A stretch of DNA of 64,000 nt from Microbispora catharanthi (GCF_006334915.2 NZ_VDMA02000009.1:186001-250000), one strand, 5' to 3'; counted from the first letter of the stretch, positions 39,621-48,634 are shown. The notes: generated by a model from the letters alone, not told the origin. Program-made: numbers and translations.

Positions 39621-41024
39621 TCAGCTCGCGGTGCAGCTCACCGCCGGCACCGCGTTGGTGCCGTTCCAGGAGCCGAGGAACCCGAACGAGGTGGACGCTC
39701 CGGCGCCGAGGCCGCCGTTGTAGCTCACGTTCTTGGCGGTGATCGACGATCCGCTCGACGTCACCGTGGCGTTCCACGCCTGGGTGATCGTCTGGCCGTT
39801 GTCGTACGTCCAGGTCACGGTCCAGCCGGAGACGGCGCTGGAGCCGGCCTTGACGGTCACCTCGCCCTGGAAGCCGCCGCCCCACTGGTTGGCGACCTTG
39901 TACGTCGCCGAGCAGCCCTTGGCGCCGCCGCTCGGGGACGGGCTGGGGCTCGGGCTCGGGGACGCGCTCGGCGAGGCGCTGGGGGACGCGGACGGGCTGG
40001 GGGAGGCGGACGGGCTGGCCGACGGGCTCACCGGCGGCTGGCCGCTGTAGATCGTCGCCTCCTTGGCGGTCGGCTTGACGCCGTTGGCGCCGTTGAAGAG
40101 CCGCTGGCCCCAGGAGGTGAGCTGGTTGACGTTGAAGTTCGTGACCTGGTCCAGGTATTCGACGCCGCCGCCGTTGCCGCTCCACGACCAGCCGAGGTAG
40201 CCGACGCCCCGCGACTGAGCCTGCGACATGATCGTGTCCTCGTCGGGGTCGCCGTCCGAGTGCATGTTGCCGAACTCGCCGATCACCAGCGGCAGGCCGG
40301 CGGTCTGGAACGCCTGGAGGTAGCCGGTGACCTCGGCCGCCGTGTCGAAGACGCCGTACATGTGGATCGAGAAGACGGTGTTCTTCTGGGGGTCGCTGTC
40401 GAAGACCGATGCGGCGTTGTCGCGCATGACGAACTGCCAGTCCTGGCCCCAGTTCGGCGCGTCGACCATCAGCAGGTGCTGGAAGCCGGCCGCCCGCATC
40501 CTGCTGATCGCGCTCTTGGTCGCGCTGGTCCAGGCGGACGGGTTGTTGTTGCCGTACGGCTCGTTGCCGATGTTGATGACGACGTAGTTCTCCTGGCCGG
40601 TCAGCACGCTCTTGAGGCCGACCCAGTAGTCGACCGCCTGGTCGAGCGTGTACGCGCCGCTCTGCTCGCCGTAGCCGGTGGTGTCGTGGTTCTCGAGCAC
40701 GCAGATTAACCGGTTCTGCTTGCACAGGGAGATGACGTTGGCGACGTCGCTCGCCGAGTTGGCCGTCCAGCGGCCGCCGCTCAGCACGACGCGGACGGTG
40801 TTCGCGCTCAGGGACTTGATGTTCGCGAACGAGCTCGTCTGGCTCGGATACCAGGTGTGGGCGTGGCTGGTGCCCCGCATGATGAACTGGTTTCCGTTGG
40901 CTTCGAGCACCTTCGTGCCGCTGACATGGAGTCCGGTGGCGGCCTGCGCGGTCTGGGTCGTCGCGACCACTGACATCAGGAGGACGAGGAGGGCCGCGCC
41001 CGCGGCGATGAAACGTGTTCTCAT
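39621..41024 (-). CDS. Secreted beta-mannanase, GH5 with CBM2
   Basis: A 467-residue exported enzyme. A signal peptide (MRTRFIAAGAALLVLLMSVV..TAQA) precedes a GH5 domain with acid/base E155 (INIGNEPYGNNN) and nucleophile E250 (LVIGEFGNMHSDGDPDED). The opening GLHVSGTKVLEANGNQF and YLGWSWSGNGGGVEYLD resemble actinomycete endo-1,4-beta-mannanases (GH5_8) rather than cellulases. A Pro/Ser linker (PSASPSASPSPS) leads to a CBM2 (KVANQWGGGFQGEVTVK) for crystalline polysaccharide binding. Confidence 0.9.
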   Translation of the reverse strand: MRTRFIAAGAALLVLLMSVVATTQTAQAATGLHVSGTKVLEANGNQFIMRGTSHAHTWYPSQTSSFANIKSLSANTVRVVLSGGRWTANSASDVANVISLCKQNRLICVLENHDTTGYGEQSGAYTLDQAVDYWVGLKSVLTGQENYVVINIGNEPYGNNNPSAWTSATKSAISRMRAAGFQHLLMVDAPNWGQDWQFVMRDNAASVFDSDPQKNTVFSIHMYGVFDTAAEVTGYLQAFQTAGLPLVIGEFGNMHSDGDPDEDTIMSQAQSRGVGYLGWSWSGNGGGVEYLDQVTNFNVNQLTSWGQRLFNGANGVKPTAKEATIYSGQPPVSPSASPSASPSPSASPSASPSASPSPSPSPSPSGGAKGCSATYKVANQWGGGFQGEVTVKAGSSAVSGWTVTWTYDNGQTITQAWNATVTSSGSSITAKNVSYNGGLGAGASTSFGFLGSWNGTNAVPAVSCTAS

Positions 41025-41072
41025 TCTGTACCTCGGGTGGGGGGATTCGGCGCCGATGGAAGCGCCGCACGC

Positions 41073-41078
41073 ACCATA
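41073..41078 (-). promoter_or_regulatory. Candidate -10 box of the mannanase gene
   Basis: TATGGT on the minus strand, 48 bases before the ATG at 41024, matches TANNNT. Confidence 0.35.
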
Positions 41079-41144
41079 GGCAGGGGGAGCCGGGACCGTA
41101 CAGGAGACGGCTCTCGCACGCGCACCGACGGGCACGCCCCTACT

Positions 41145-41154
41145 GAACCGGTTC
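41145..41154. promoter_or_regulatory. LacI-family-like operator upstream of the mannanase gene
   Basis: GAACCGGTTC is a perfect 10-base palindrome with the central AACCGGTT typical of LacI-type sugar repressors. It lies about 120 bases upstream of the mannanase start, in the gap shared with the leucine-rich repeat gene. Confidence 0.4.
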
Positions 41155-41271
41155 GGCAGCGCGTGCCATCGGACCAGCGCGATCTCCGGTCGCGGGCCCT
41201 CACCTGGGCCGCGTCATCCCGATGAAACGTTCACCGATCGGCCGCTGTGCGGGGCGTGCGGAGGCCGTCTG

Positions 41272-41277
41272 TAGAGT
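41272..41277 (+). promoter_or_regulatory. -10 box for a leaderless LRR-protein mRNA
   Basis: TAGAGT ends eight bases before the ATG at 41286; there is no ribosome site. Confidence 0.5.
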
Positions 41278-41285
41278 CGGCTGCC

Positions 41286-42278
41286 ATGCCCGATCTCAGC
41301 GTGCCCGAACCGCATTGGGCGCCCCCGGGCGCCGTACGGTTCGCCGGCGGCGTGCCCGTCGCCCTGGTGGCGCCCGGTGCGGGGCTGCCGTCGCTGCCCG
41401 CGGCCGTGGGCGACATGACGACGCTGCGCCACATCGACCTCGACGGGAACGCGCTCACGACGCTGCCCGGCTGGATCGGGGGCCTGGAGCGGCTGCGGGT
41501 CCTGCTGCTCTACGGCAACCGGATCACGGCCCTCCCGCCCGGACTGGGCCGCCTCGCCTCACTCGAACACCTCAGTGCCGGGCGCAACGCCCTGACCGCG
41601 GTGCCGGACGCACTGTGGGGGCTGAGCCGACTGCGGTCGCTCAACCTGGCGGAGAACGAGATCGCCGACCTTCCTCCCGGCCTCGGCCGCCTTCGCGAGC
41701 TGCGCATGCTCGACCTGGGGCACAACCGGCTGCGCGAGGTGCCCGCGGAGATCGGCGACCTGCCCCGTCTCACGGACTACCTCTACCTGAGCGACAACGG
41801 GTTCACGTCGGTGCCCGCCTCGCTGGGGCGGCTCGACCGGCTCGGCTATCTCAACCTGGCGGAGAACCGGCTGGCCGCGCTGCCCGCGTCGATCGGCGGC
41901 ATGACCGGCCTGCACGAGCTGCGGGCCCACGACAACCGGCTGACCACGCTGCCGGAGACGATCGGGCGCCTGACCGGGCTGCGCGAGCTGCACCTCAGGA
42001 ACAACCGCCTCGTCGCGCTGCCCGAGGCGATCGGAGGGCTGCGCGCGCTGCGCCACCTGGACCTGCGCGGCAACCCCCTGGAACGGCTGCCCGGCTCCGT
42101 CGTGCGCCTGACGGAGCTGACCCACCTCGACCTGCGGGCGACCCGCCTCTCCACGCTGCCCGGCGGGCTCGCGGAGCTGCCGCGGCTGGAGAAGCTCGAC
42201 CTGCGCTGGATCAAGTTCGACGAGGTCCCCGCCTGCGTCCGCCCGCTGCGTGAGCGCGGCTGCGTCGTCCTGCTGTGA
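41286..42278 (+). CDS. Leucine-rich repeat protein
   Basis: A 330-residue protein made almost entirely of about ten 23-residue leucine-rich repeats of the LxxLxxLxLxxNxLxxLPxxIGxL type, the class found in bacterial LRR and Roco proteins. It has no signal peptide, membrane segment or attached enzyme domain, so it is probably a cytosolic protein-binding solenoid. Partners are unknown. It converges with the TetR gene, 15 bases between stops. Confidence 0.85.
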   Translation: MPDLSVPEPHWAPPGAVRFAGGVPVALVAPGAGLPSLPAAVGDMTTLRHIDLDGNALTTLPGWIGGLERLRVLLLYGNRITALPPGLGRLASLEHLSAGRNALTAVPDALWGLSRLRSLNLAENEIADLPPGLGRLRELRMLDLGHNRLREVPAEIGDLPRLTDYLYLSDNGFTSVPASLGRLDRLGYLNLAENRLAALPASIGGMTGLHELRAHDNRLTTLPETIGRLTGLRELHLRNNRLVALPEAIGGLRALRHLDLRGNPLERLPGSVVRLTELTHLDLRATRLSTLPGGLAELPRLEKLDLRWIKFDEVPACVRPLRERGCVVLL

Positions 42279-42293
42279 GGACGCGCCGAGGTG

Positions 42294-42935
42294 TCAGCGC
42301 GGGGCTGAGGCGGGCTCGGCCGCCCCGGAGCGTACGGGCTGGTCCCAGCCGGGACACAGGGATCGCTCGGCCAGCGCGAGCAGGTCCTCCAGCCGCCGGG
42401 CCAGTACGGCGGGGTCCTGCGTGCGCTCGTCGAAGCAGGCGAGGGCCACGCTGACGAAGACGGCCACGATGAACTGCGGCTGCAGGTCGCACGGGTCCGC
42501 TCCCAGCCTGCGGGCCACCTCGGCGACCAGCTTGCGCTCGTTCTCCTTGACCAGCCGCATGGTCCCCGCGAGCAGGGCGGGCGTGGAGTGCACGACCTTC
42601 TGGCAACGCAGGTACCTGCCTGCCTCCGTCTCATCCGCCTCTCGTAGGATCTGGAGCAACGAGCGCATCGCCTGGCACAGGGCCGTGAACGGCGACTCCG
42701 ACTCGGGGCGGGAAGCCAGCTCCGCGAGGAGCATCCGCTGCTCGTCGGCGGTCAGCGAGAGCGCCACGTCCTCCTTGGAGGCGAAGTACCGGAAGAACGT
42801 CCTGGGCGAGACCTCCACCTCGGCGGCGATCTGGTCGATGGTCGTCGCCTCGTAGCCCCTGGTGAGGAAGAGGTCGAGGGCCGCGTCGATCAGAGCGTCC
42901 CGCGTCCGCTGCTTCTTGCGTTCGCGTAGACCCAC
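42294..42935 (-). CDS. TetR-family repressor of the adjacent MFS pump
   Basis: A 213-residue repressor. The helix-turn-helix is ALIDAALDLFLTRGYEATTIDQIAAEVEVSPRTFFRYF. It is divergent from a drug-type MFS gene, with an inverted repeat inside the pump promoter. GTG 42935 is chosen because GGAGG lies eight bases upstream; the earlier GTG at 42944 overlaps that ribosome site. Confidence 0.88.
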   Translation of the reverse strand: MGLRERKKQRTRDALIDAALDLFLTRGYEATTIDQIAAEVEVSPRTFFRYFASKEDVALSLTADEQRMLLAELASRPESESPFTALCQAMRSLLQILREADETEAGRYLRCQKVVHSTPALLAGTMRLVKENERKLVAEVARRLGADPCDLQPQFIVAVFVSVALACFDERTQDPAVLARRLEDLLALAERSLCPGWDQPVRSGAAEPASAPR

Positions 42936-43003
42936 GGCGGTCACCTCCTCGAAACTGTCGGTTCACAAACTCTCAGATGTCACCGTATGTCGGATAAAAG
43001 GAT

Positions 43004-43032
43004 TTGTCATCTGTCATCGACTGACATAAATT
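43004..43032 (+). promoter_or_regulatory. Sigma-70-like promoter with nested TetR operator
   Basis: TTGTCA (43004-43009), exactly 17 bases, then TAAATT (43027-43032) form a near-consensus promoter for the MFS gene. The spacer contains TGTCA-TCGAC-TGACA (43012-43026), an inverted repeat placed to let the divergent TetR protein block initiation. Confidence 0.7.
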
Positions 43033-43070
43033 ACTGCCGGTCGACACAGTGGTGCTAAGGGGGAATCTCC

Positions 43071-44636
43071 ATGACTCAAGCCGTATCGGTGGACGCCGAC
43101 GCGCCTCCAGGACGAGGCCAGGGGCATCCATGGCTCACGCTGCTCGCCGTCTCGCTCGGCGTCATCATGGTCATGCTCGACGGCACGGTCGTGGCGATCG
43201 CGAACCCGGTGATCCAGGTCGAACTGAAGGCGTCGCTGTCCGACCTGCAGTGGGTGACCAGCGGTTACCTGCTCGCGCTGGCGGTCTTCCTGATCACCGC
43301 GGGCAAGCTCGGCGACATCTTCGGGCACAAGCGGGTGTTCCTGATCGGTGTCGCCGGCTTCGCGCTGACCTCGCTCGCCATCGGCCTGTCGTCCTCGGTG
43401 GGCGTGTTGATCGCGCTGCGCGTGCTGCAGGGCCTGTTCGGCGCGCTGCTCCAGCCCGCCGCGCTCGCGTTGCTCCGCTCGGCCTTCCCCGGTGAGAAGC
43501 TGAACATGGCGATGGGCGCCTGGGGAGCGATCATCGGCCTGTCGAGCGCGGCCGGCCCGATCGTCGGCGGCCTCCTGGTGGAGAACGTGAGCTGGCAGTC
43601 CGTGTTCTTCATCAACGTGCCGGTGGGCGCGGCGGCCCTGGCCTTCGGGCTGTGGACGCTGCGGGAGAGCAAGGCGCAGACGCTGTCCAAGGTCGACTGG
43701 CTCGGCGTTGTGCTGCTGACCTGGGTGATGTTCGATCTGGTGTGGGCCATCATCAAGGCTCCCGAGTTGGGCTGGGGCGACGCCCAGACGATCCTCTTCC
43801 TCGCGGGCGCCGTGGTGTTCGGGGCCGTGTTCCTGTTCTGGCAGTCGAAGGCGCGCGAGCCGCTGCTGCCGCTGAGCCTGTTCCGCAACGCCTCGGTCTC
43901 GATCGGGACCGTCCTCATGGTCCTCATGTCGTTCGCGATGTTCGGCGCGATGTTCTTCCTCACGTTCTTCTTCCAGGGCGTGCACGGGCTCACGCCGCTC
44001 GACTCCGGTCTGCGGATGCTGCCCATGAGCGCCGGCATGATCGTCGCCTCGCCCGTCGCGGGCATGCTCATCGGCAAGCTCGGTCCGAAGATCACCATCG
44101 CGGGCGGCATGGTGATCAGCGCCTTCGCGATGTTCCTCATGTCGCGGCTCAGCGTCGAGGCCGCCTTCGCCGACAGCGCGATCCCGTTCGTGCTGCTCGC
44201 GTTCGGCCTGTCGCCGGTGTTCGTCGGCGCCACCGAGATCATCGTGGGCAACGCGCCGGAGGAGCTGAGCGGCGTCGCAGGCGGCGTGCAGAACTCCGCG
44301 ATGCAGGTCGGCGGCGCCCTCGGCACCGCCATCCTGGGCGCGGTCGTGTCCGCGAAGGTGGCCGACGTGCTGCCCGGATACCTCGGCCCGGTGGCGCAGG
44401 GCGTCAAGCCCGCGGAGATGGCGGGGCTGAAGGCCCTGGCCTCGGTGGGCCAGGCCCCGCCCGGGCTCCCGGCCCAGGTGGCCAAGACGTTCTCCGACGC
44501 GGCGCACCTGTCCTTCATGGACGGCCTGCACCTCGGCTTCATCGTGAGCACGGCGGTCGCCCTCGTCGCGGCGGCCCTGGCCCTGTTCGTCAAGGCCGGC
44601 CGCAAGACCGAGGGCGCCCCGGTCCACATGGGCTGA
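43071..44636 (+). CDS. MFS drug efflux transporter, DHA2 (14-TM) family
   Basis: A 521-residue transporter. Fourteen membrane segments are expected from the hydrophobic profile. It has motif A-like GKLGDIFGHKRVFLIG, motif C-like GPIVGGLL after WGAIIGLSSAA, and the opening VMLDGTVVAIANPVIQ typical of EmrB/QacA-type exporters. It is controlled by the divergent TetR gene. ATG 43071 follows AAGGGGGAA. The substrate is unknown. Confidence 0.93.
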   Translation: MTQAVSVDADAPPGRGQGHPWLTLLAVSLGVIMVMLDGTVVAIANPVIQVELKASLSDLQWVTSGYLLALAVFLITAGKLGDIFGHKRVFLIGVAGFALTSLAIGLSSSVGVLIALRVLQGLFGALLQPAALALLRSAFPGEKLNMAMGAWGAIIGLSSAAGPIVGGLLVENVSWQSVFFINVPVGAAALAFGLWTLRESKAQTLSKVDWLGVVLLTWVMFDLVWAIIKAPELGWGDAQTILFLAGAVVFGAVFLFWQSKAREPLLPLSLFRNASVSIGTVLMVLMSFAMFGAMFFLTFFFQGVHGLTPLDSGLRMLPMSAGMIVASPVAGMLIGKLGPKITIAGGMVISAFAMFLMSRLSVEAAFADSAIPFVLLAFGLSPVFVGATEIIVGNAPEELSGVAGGVQNSAMQVGGALGTAILGAVVSAKVADVLPGYLGPVAQGVKPAEMAGLKALASVGQAPPGLPAQVAKTFSDAAHLSFMDGLHLGFIVSTAVALVAAALALFVKAGRKTEGAPVHMG

Positions 44637-44650
44637 CGCCAGGCCTGTTC

Positions 44651-44685
44651 CGTACGGCCCCCGCCACCCCGGCGGGGGCCGTACG
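44651..44685 (+). terminator. Perfect 15-bp hairpin after the MFS gene
   Basis: CGTACGGCCCCCGCC at 44651-44665 pairs exactly with 44671-44685 around a five-base loop, 14 bases past the stop. Confidence 0.85.
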
Positions 44686-44717
44686 CGCGTCCGGGCCGCA
44701 GGTGCCTGCTCGCTCAG

Positions 44718-44723
44718 TAGACT
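44718..44723 (+). promoter_or_regulatory. -10 box for a leaderless DUF3039 mRNA
   Basis: TAGACT ends eight bases before the GTG at 44732; no Shine-Dalgarno is seen. Confidence 0.5.
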
Positions 44724-44731
44724 TGGTATCC

Positions 44732-44983
44732 GTGAGCGGCACGAAGATTCTTCCCGAGAGCGACGTAACACCCCGGCTCTCGCACGGCGACGGTGACCAC
44801 GAGCGCTTCTCGCACTTCGCCGACAAGAACAAGATCACTGAGAGCTACGTGACCGGCGCGCCGGTGCGGGCCCTGTGCGGCAAGGTCTGGGTGCCCAGCC
44901 GCGACCCGAAGAAGTACCCGGTCTGCCCGGAGTGCAAGGAGATCTACGAGGGGTTGCCCAAGGGCGAGCCCTCCGGCGAGTGA
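44732..44983 (+). CDS. DUF3039 zinc-binding-like small protein
   Basis: An 83-residue protein. The conserved core is HFADKNKITESYVTG, then ALCGKVWVP and YPVCPECKEIYEGL, whose Cys residues and His probably bind zinc. DUF3039 genes are conserved in actinomycetes, often near the helicase found here at 49641. The role is unknown. Confidence 0.85.
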   Translation: MSGTKILPESDVTPRLSHGDGDHERFSHFADKNKITESYVTGAPVRALCGKVWVPSRDPKKYPVCPECKEIYEGLPKGEPSGE

Positions 44984-45054
44984 GTGTCGATACGGGATCA
45001 TCGCCCCCCCGACGGCTAGGGTCTGCCTTCTGACCAGCCGTATCGGGGGAACGA

Positions 45055-46377
45055 ATGGTTCGGCGACCCATCGCCGTCTTCCTTGCATGCCTTTACGCGC
45101 TGGGCGGCGCCTGCGCCGCCCCGGCGTCCGCCGGCTCCCGGGCGACCGGTGGTCTCGCCGGCGCCGGACCGCGCGAATCGCCGGCCTCCAGGCCGGACGC
45201 CTGCCTCGCCCACCACGCCGTTCCGCGGCGCCGGCACGGCCTGGGCGCGCTCACGCACGCCCTGGAGCCGCGTGAGCCGGGGCCGGACGAGGTCGCCCGG
45301 ATGGCGGCCGACCTGGCCCGCAGGATCGGCACAGCGCAGCCGAGAGCAACAGCCCAGCCGGGAGAAACCGCCCAGCCGGGGGTCACAGCGCAGCCGGGGG
45401 TCACGGCGCAGCCCGGAGTCGCCCCGCGGCCCGGGGGCACGGCGCGGCCGGGGAGCGGTGCGAACGACCGGCGGAGCGTTCCCCGGGCCGTCGAGCGGAT
45501 CACCGTTCCGGTGTGGGTGCACATCATCAGGGACCACGCGCTCGGCCTGCCCGACGCCGCCGTCTCCCGGCAGATCGCGGTGCTGAACACCGCCTACTCC
45601 GGCGGGTACGGCGGGGCCGACACCGGCGTGCGCTTCGAGCTCAAGGGCATCACCCACACCGACAACCGGAGCTGGTTCCGCGACCCCCTCGGCTACGAGG
45701 AGCCGATGAAGAAGAAGCTGCGGGTCGGGGGTCCCGAGACGCTCAACCTGTACATCGCGCAGCTGAGCCGGCTCGTGCTCGGCTACTCCACCTATCCGTA
45801 CTGGTACGACGACGAGCCCGTGCTGGACGGCGTCGTGATCGACTGGCGGAGCGTCCCCGGCGGCCCGCTGCGCGACTTCGCCAGAGGCTTCACGGCCGTG
45901 CACGAGATCGGCCACTGGCTGGGCCTGCTGCACACCTTCGAGAACGGCTGCAAGGCCCCGGGCGACTCGGTGGACGACACTCCCGCCGAGGCGTACCCGA
46001 CGAACGGCTGCCCCTCCAAGAAGGACACCTGCCCCGCCCCGGGTGGCGACCCGACGCACAACTTCATGGACTACGCCCAGGACCGCTGCATGCGCGAGTT
46101 CACCGCGGGCCAGGGCGTGCGCGTCCACCAGATGTGGGACGCCTATCGCCGCCCCGCGCCGCAGGGAGCCGACGCGGGGCTGCAGAAAGCCGCCGCCGCC
46201 GGGCTTCATGGGGTCGCCGCGGACGCCGCGGACAGCACGGGCGGCCCCACCGGCACCACCGGCACCACGAACGGCATCATGAACGACCCCGTGCCGAGCC
46301 TCGCCGCACAGGGCCCTGAGGGCCCGGCCGACGACATACAGGGCGACGAGGAATCGTCAGGAGGAACAGGGCGATGA
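45055..46377 (+). CDS. Secreted M43-family zinc metalloprotease
   Basis: A 440-residue exported protease. The signal peptide is VRRPIAVFLACLYALGGACA; a low-complexity stretch with TAQPGV repeats (about residues 97-135) follows. The catalytic zinc motif is VHEIGHWLGLLHTF, with the Met-turn NFMDYAQDRCM downstream, as in pappalysin/cytophagalysin-type enzymes. A disordered Thr/Gly tail ends the protein. ATG 45055 follows GGGGGAACGA. Confidence 0.9.
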   Translation: MVRRPIAVFLACLYALGGACAAPASAGSRATGGLAGAGPRESPASRPDACLAHHAVPRRRHGLGALTHALEPREPGPDEVARMAADLARRIGTAQPRATAQPGETAQPGVTAQPGVTAQPGVAPRPGGTARPGSGANDRRSVPRAVERITVPVWVHIIRDHALGLPDAAVSRQIAVLNTAYSGGYGGADTGVRFELKGITHTDNRSWFRDPLGYEEPMKKKLRVGGPETLNLYIAQLSRLVLGYSTYPYWYDDEPVLDGVVIDWRSVPGGPLRDFARGFTAVHEIGHWLGLLHTFENGCKAPGDSVDDTPAEAYPTNGCPSKKDTCPAPGGDPTHNFMDYAQDRCMREFTAGQGVRVHQMWDAYRRPAPQGADAGLQKAAAAGLHGVAADAADSTGGPTGTTGTTNGIMNDPVPSLAAQGPEGPADDIQGDEESSGGTGR

Positions 46378-46528
46378 CGAATCGGCCGGAGCCGTTGACG
46401 TCGCGGCGCGGGTGTGAGTAACTCCACAGCAGCGTTCATGGTCACGAAGCTTCGCGCCCGGTCCTGAGCGCCGAAGTCGCTCGCCGGTTCCGTCCCACGC
46501 GCCCGGCCAGGCCGCCCGGGGAGGCTTT

Positions 46529-47428
46529 GTGGATGACCAGTGGATGCGCCGGGTCTGGCCCCCCGCCGAGGAGGGGTCCCCGCCGTCCAAGGAGGGCCTC
46601 ACCCGCCCGTACGGCGCCCCGGGCGGGTCGCCGCGGTCGTCCACGCCGCCGGCGTCCCCCCAGTGGCCCACACGGCCGTACGGCGGCCGTGAGCCGGACC
46701 GGAACCCCGCAGAGGAGAGCCTCACCGGCCTGTACGGCGCGCCGGTCTCCGAACGGCGGCAGGCCGACCGCCCGGTCTGGCCCTCGCTGGGCCTGGAGTC
46801 CCCGGAGCCCGAGGACGACCTGCCCCCGTCGGCTCGCCGCTACCGTGCGCCCGAGACGCCTCCCCGCCCGATGCCGCGGTGGCTGCGGCGCCTTCTCGTC
46901 GGCGGCCTCGCGCTGGTCTGCTCGGCCGCCGTCATCGGCGCGGTGGTCGTCACGGTCCTGCACCGGGCCGAGGGCACGCCCCCCACGGTGATCGACGACC
47001 AGATCGCCGGGGTCTCCTACACGCTGCCGCCGGAGTGGCGGGAGGGCGTGGTCGCGCCCGTGACCGGCTTCACCTCCGTCGCCGCGCGCGGGGACAGCGC
47101 CACGGTCATGGCCCGCTCCGGCGACCGGGTGGACCCGCCCAACCTGCGTTCTGCGGTCATCGACCTGAGCGATCTCTACGCGCAGTTGCTGCTGCACGGG
47201 GACAAGGTCGAGGTGCTGGACGACCGCGCGGTGACCGTCGGCGGGCGGCCGGGTCACACGCGGGCCGTACGCGCCGAGTACACCGACGTGGTGAACGAGC
47301 CCGCCTTCATGCGGGTGACCCTGCTGACCCGGCCGGACGGCGGCAGCACGGTCCTGCTCGGGCTGGCCCATCCCGACCGCCCCCAGTCGCGCGCGGAGAT
47401 CGAGGGCCTGATGTGGGGAGCCCGCTGA
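46529..47428 (+). CDS. Membrane-anchored protein of unknown function
   Basis: A 299-residue protein: a Pro/Arg-rich cytosolic N terminus of about 110 residues with repeated RPYG motifs, one membrane helix (LLVGGLALVCSAAVIGAVVVTVL), then an extracytoplasmic domain (GVSYTLPPEWREGVV, VDDRAVTVGG-like). No family is recognised. GTG 46529 follows GGGGAGG. It lies 151 bases after the M43 gene. Confidence 0.75.
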   Translation: MDDQWMRRVWPPAEEGSPPSKEGLTRPYGAPGGSPRSSTPPASPQWPTRPYGGREPDRNPAEESLTGLYGAPVSERRQADRPVWPSLGLESPEPEDDLPPSARRYRAPETPPRPMPRWLRRLLVGGLALVCSAAVIGAVVVTVLHRAEGTPPTVIDDQIAGVSYTLPPEWREGVVAPVTGFTSVAARGDSATVMARSGDRVDPPNLRSAVIDLSDLYAQLLLHGDKVEVLDDRAVTVGGRPGHTRAVRAEYTDVVNEPAFMRVTLLTRPDGGSTVLLGLAHPDRPQSRAEIEGLMWGAR

Positions 47429-47775
47429 GCCGCGCGTGCTCCGCTCCTCCCGCATGCCGCAAGCCCTGGTGAGGGCGTTCACGACGTATAGCCCTCGAAA
47501 AGGGAAAGGTGTGCGCATTTCGGCCCGGCGCTTCGCCGTCCCCGTGCCGCCGAATGCCGATACGGCCGCGTTGGCCGCGCCTCGAGCCTTCGATCCCGAT
47601 ATGGCGGAATATTCCGATATCGCCGGAACGGCTTTGAGATAGGCGTGACATCTGTTTGCCGCCATCCGATAAGTGGCGCGCTGCCCGCGTTTCCCGGGAC
47701 AGGTATCTTCGAGGTCGCATCGCACGAAAACGCGGTGACCCGAAAGACCAATTCTCACCTTGGGGGGAAATCAAA
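47429..47775. other. Intergenic region with palindrome and promoter of the first exported paralogue
   Basis: This 347-base gap is less GC-rich than the genes. It contains the perfect 12-base palindrome CGGAATATTCCG (47605-47616) and a TATCTT -10 candidate at 47704-47709. I see no gene. Confidence 0.5.
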
Positions 47776-48375
47776 TTGATTTCTCATATGAGCAGCCCGG
47801 CCTCTGGTTCGCGTGGCACCGGTCGCCTGCTGATGTGGTCCGCCGCGGTGGCGGTGACCTGTGCGACCGTGGGGCTGTCGGGCTCGGTCGCGGCGAGCGC
47901 CACCCCGGCTAAGGCCGCCCCCGCCACGCAGGCGGCGACGAGCCCGCAGGGCGGGGGGGAGAAGGACAACAAGTCCATCCCGTACCCGCGTCTCGACAGC
48001 GCGAACATCGTCACCGCGTTCACGATCGGCGCGACCTCCGTGACTCCGACCGAGTCGAGGACCTTCACGGGGTCGGCGCGCAGGGGCCGCGTCTTCGTTC
48101 ACGACGGCACGGACTGGGCCGACCTCACCTCGGTGTTCTCCCCGGGCTACCTGTACGACGTGACGCTGGCCCCCGCACCGTCCACCGCCTTCGCGCTCAC
48201 CGGCGGTGTGCTGACCCGCCTCGGCACCAGCGGGATTCCCGTTGGGCTGGTCAGGGTCACGGTGCGCAAGGCGGACGGCAGCCTCTTCTACTCCGACTGC
48301 AGCGTCTCGAACACGAGCGGCGCCTCCACGCTTCCGCTGGTCGCCAGCCGCTGCACGGCCCCGACGCGTCTGTGA
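47776..48375 (+). CDS. Exported protein of unknown function, paralogue 1
   Basis: About 199 residues if TTG 47776 is the start: a GGGGGGA ribosome site lies six bases upstream, and the same TTG context occurs before paralogue 2. A signal peptide (GRLLMWSAAVAVTCATVGLSGSVAAS) is followed by a 150-residue domain with RTFTGSARRGRVFVHDG and YLYDVTLAPAPSTA. Two Cys near the C terminus (YSDCSVS, SRCTA) are shared with the paralogue and may form a disulfide. No family is recognised. ATG 47788 is the alternative start. Confidence 0.75.
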   Translation: MISHMSSPASGSRGTGRLLMWSAAVAVTCATVGLSGSVAASATPAKAAPATQAATSPQGGGEKDNKSIPYPRLDSANIVTAFTIGATSVTPTESRTFTGSARRGRVFVHDGTDWADLTSVFSPGYLYDVTLAPAPSTAFALTGGVLTRLGTSGIPVGLVRVTVRKADGSLFYSDCSVSNTSGASTLPLVASRCTAPTRL

Positions 48376-48634
48376 CGTGAGCGGGCACGGTCGCCCGGTG
48401 CCGGTTCTGGGGGCGGGCGGCCGCGTGCGGCCCGGCGGGCCACCGGTCGGCCGGGCCCGTCGGAAAAGGTCCGAAGAAAGACGCTCAGGGCGGCCGCGGC
48501 GATTGTCCGACACCGCCTGACAGTGCCCGCCTGATATCTGCCGCGAGCCCTTCTTCTATGAAGAGGCAGCTTCGGGATTCTTTGCCCGGGGTGCGGCGAA
48601 CTGAAAGAGAATTCTCACCATGGGGGAAATTCAG
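48376..48634. other. Intergenic region between the exported paralogues
   Basis: GC-rich inverted segments follow the first gene. The last 30 bases, AATTCTCACC then GGGGGAAAT-like, repeat the leader of the first paralogue. I see no gene. Confidence 0.5.

Noticed and set aside
41221-41235. TGAAACGTTCA as a second LacI-type operator near the mannanase
   Set aside because: The half-sites are offset by one base, so it is not a true palindrome; it also lies next to the -10 box of the LRR gene.
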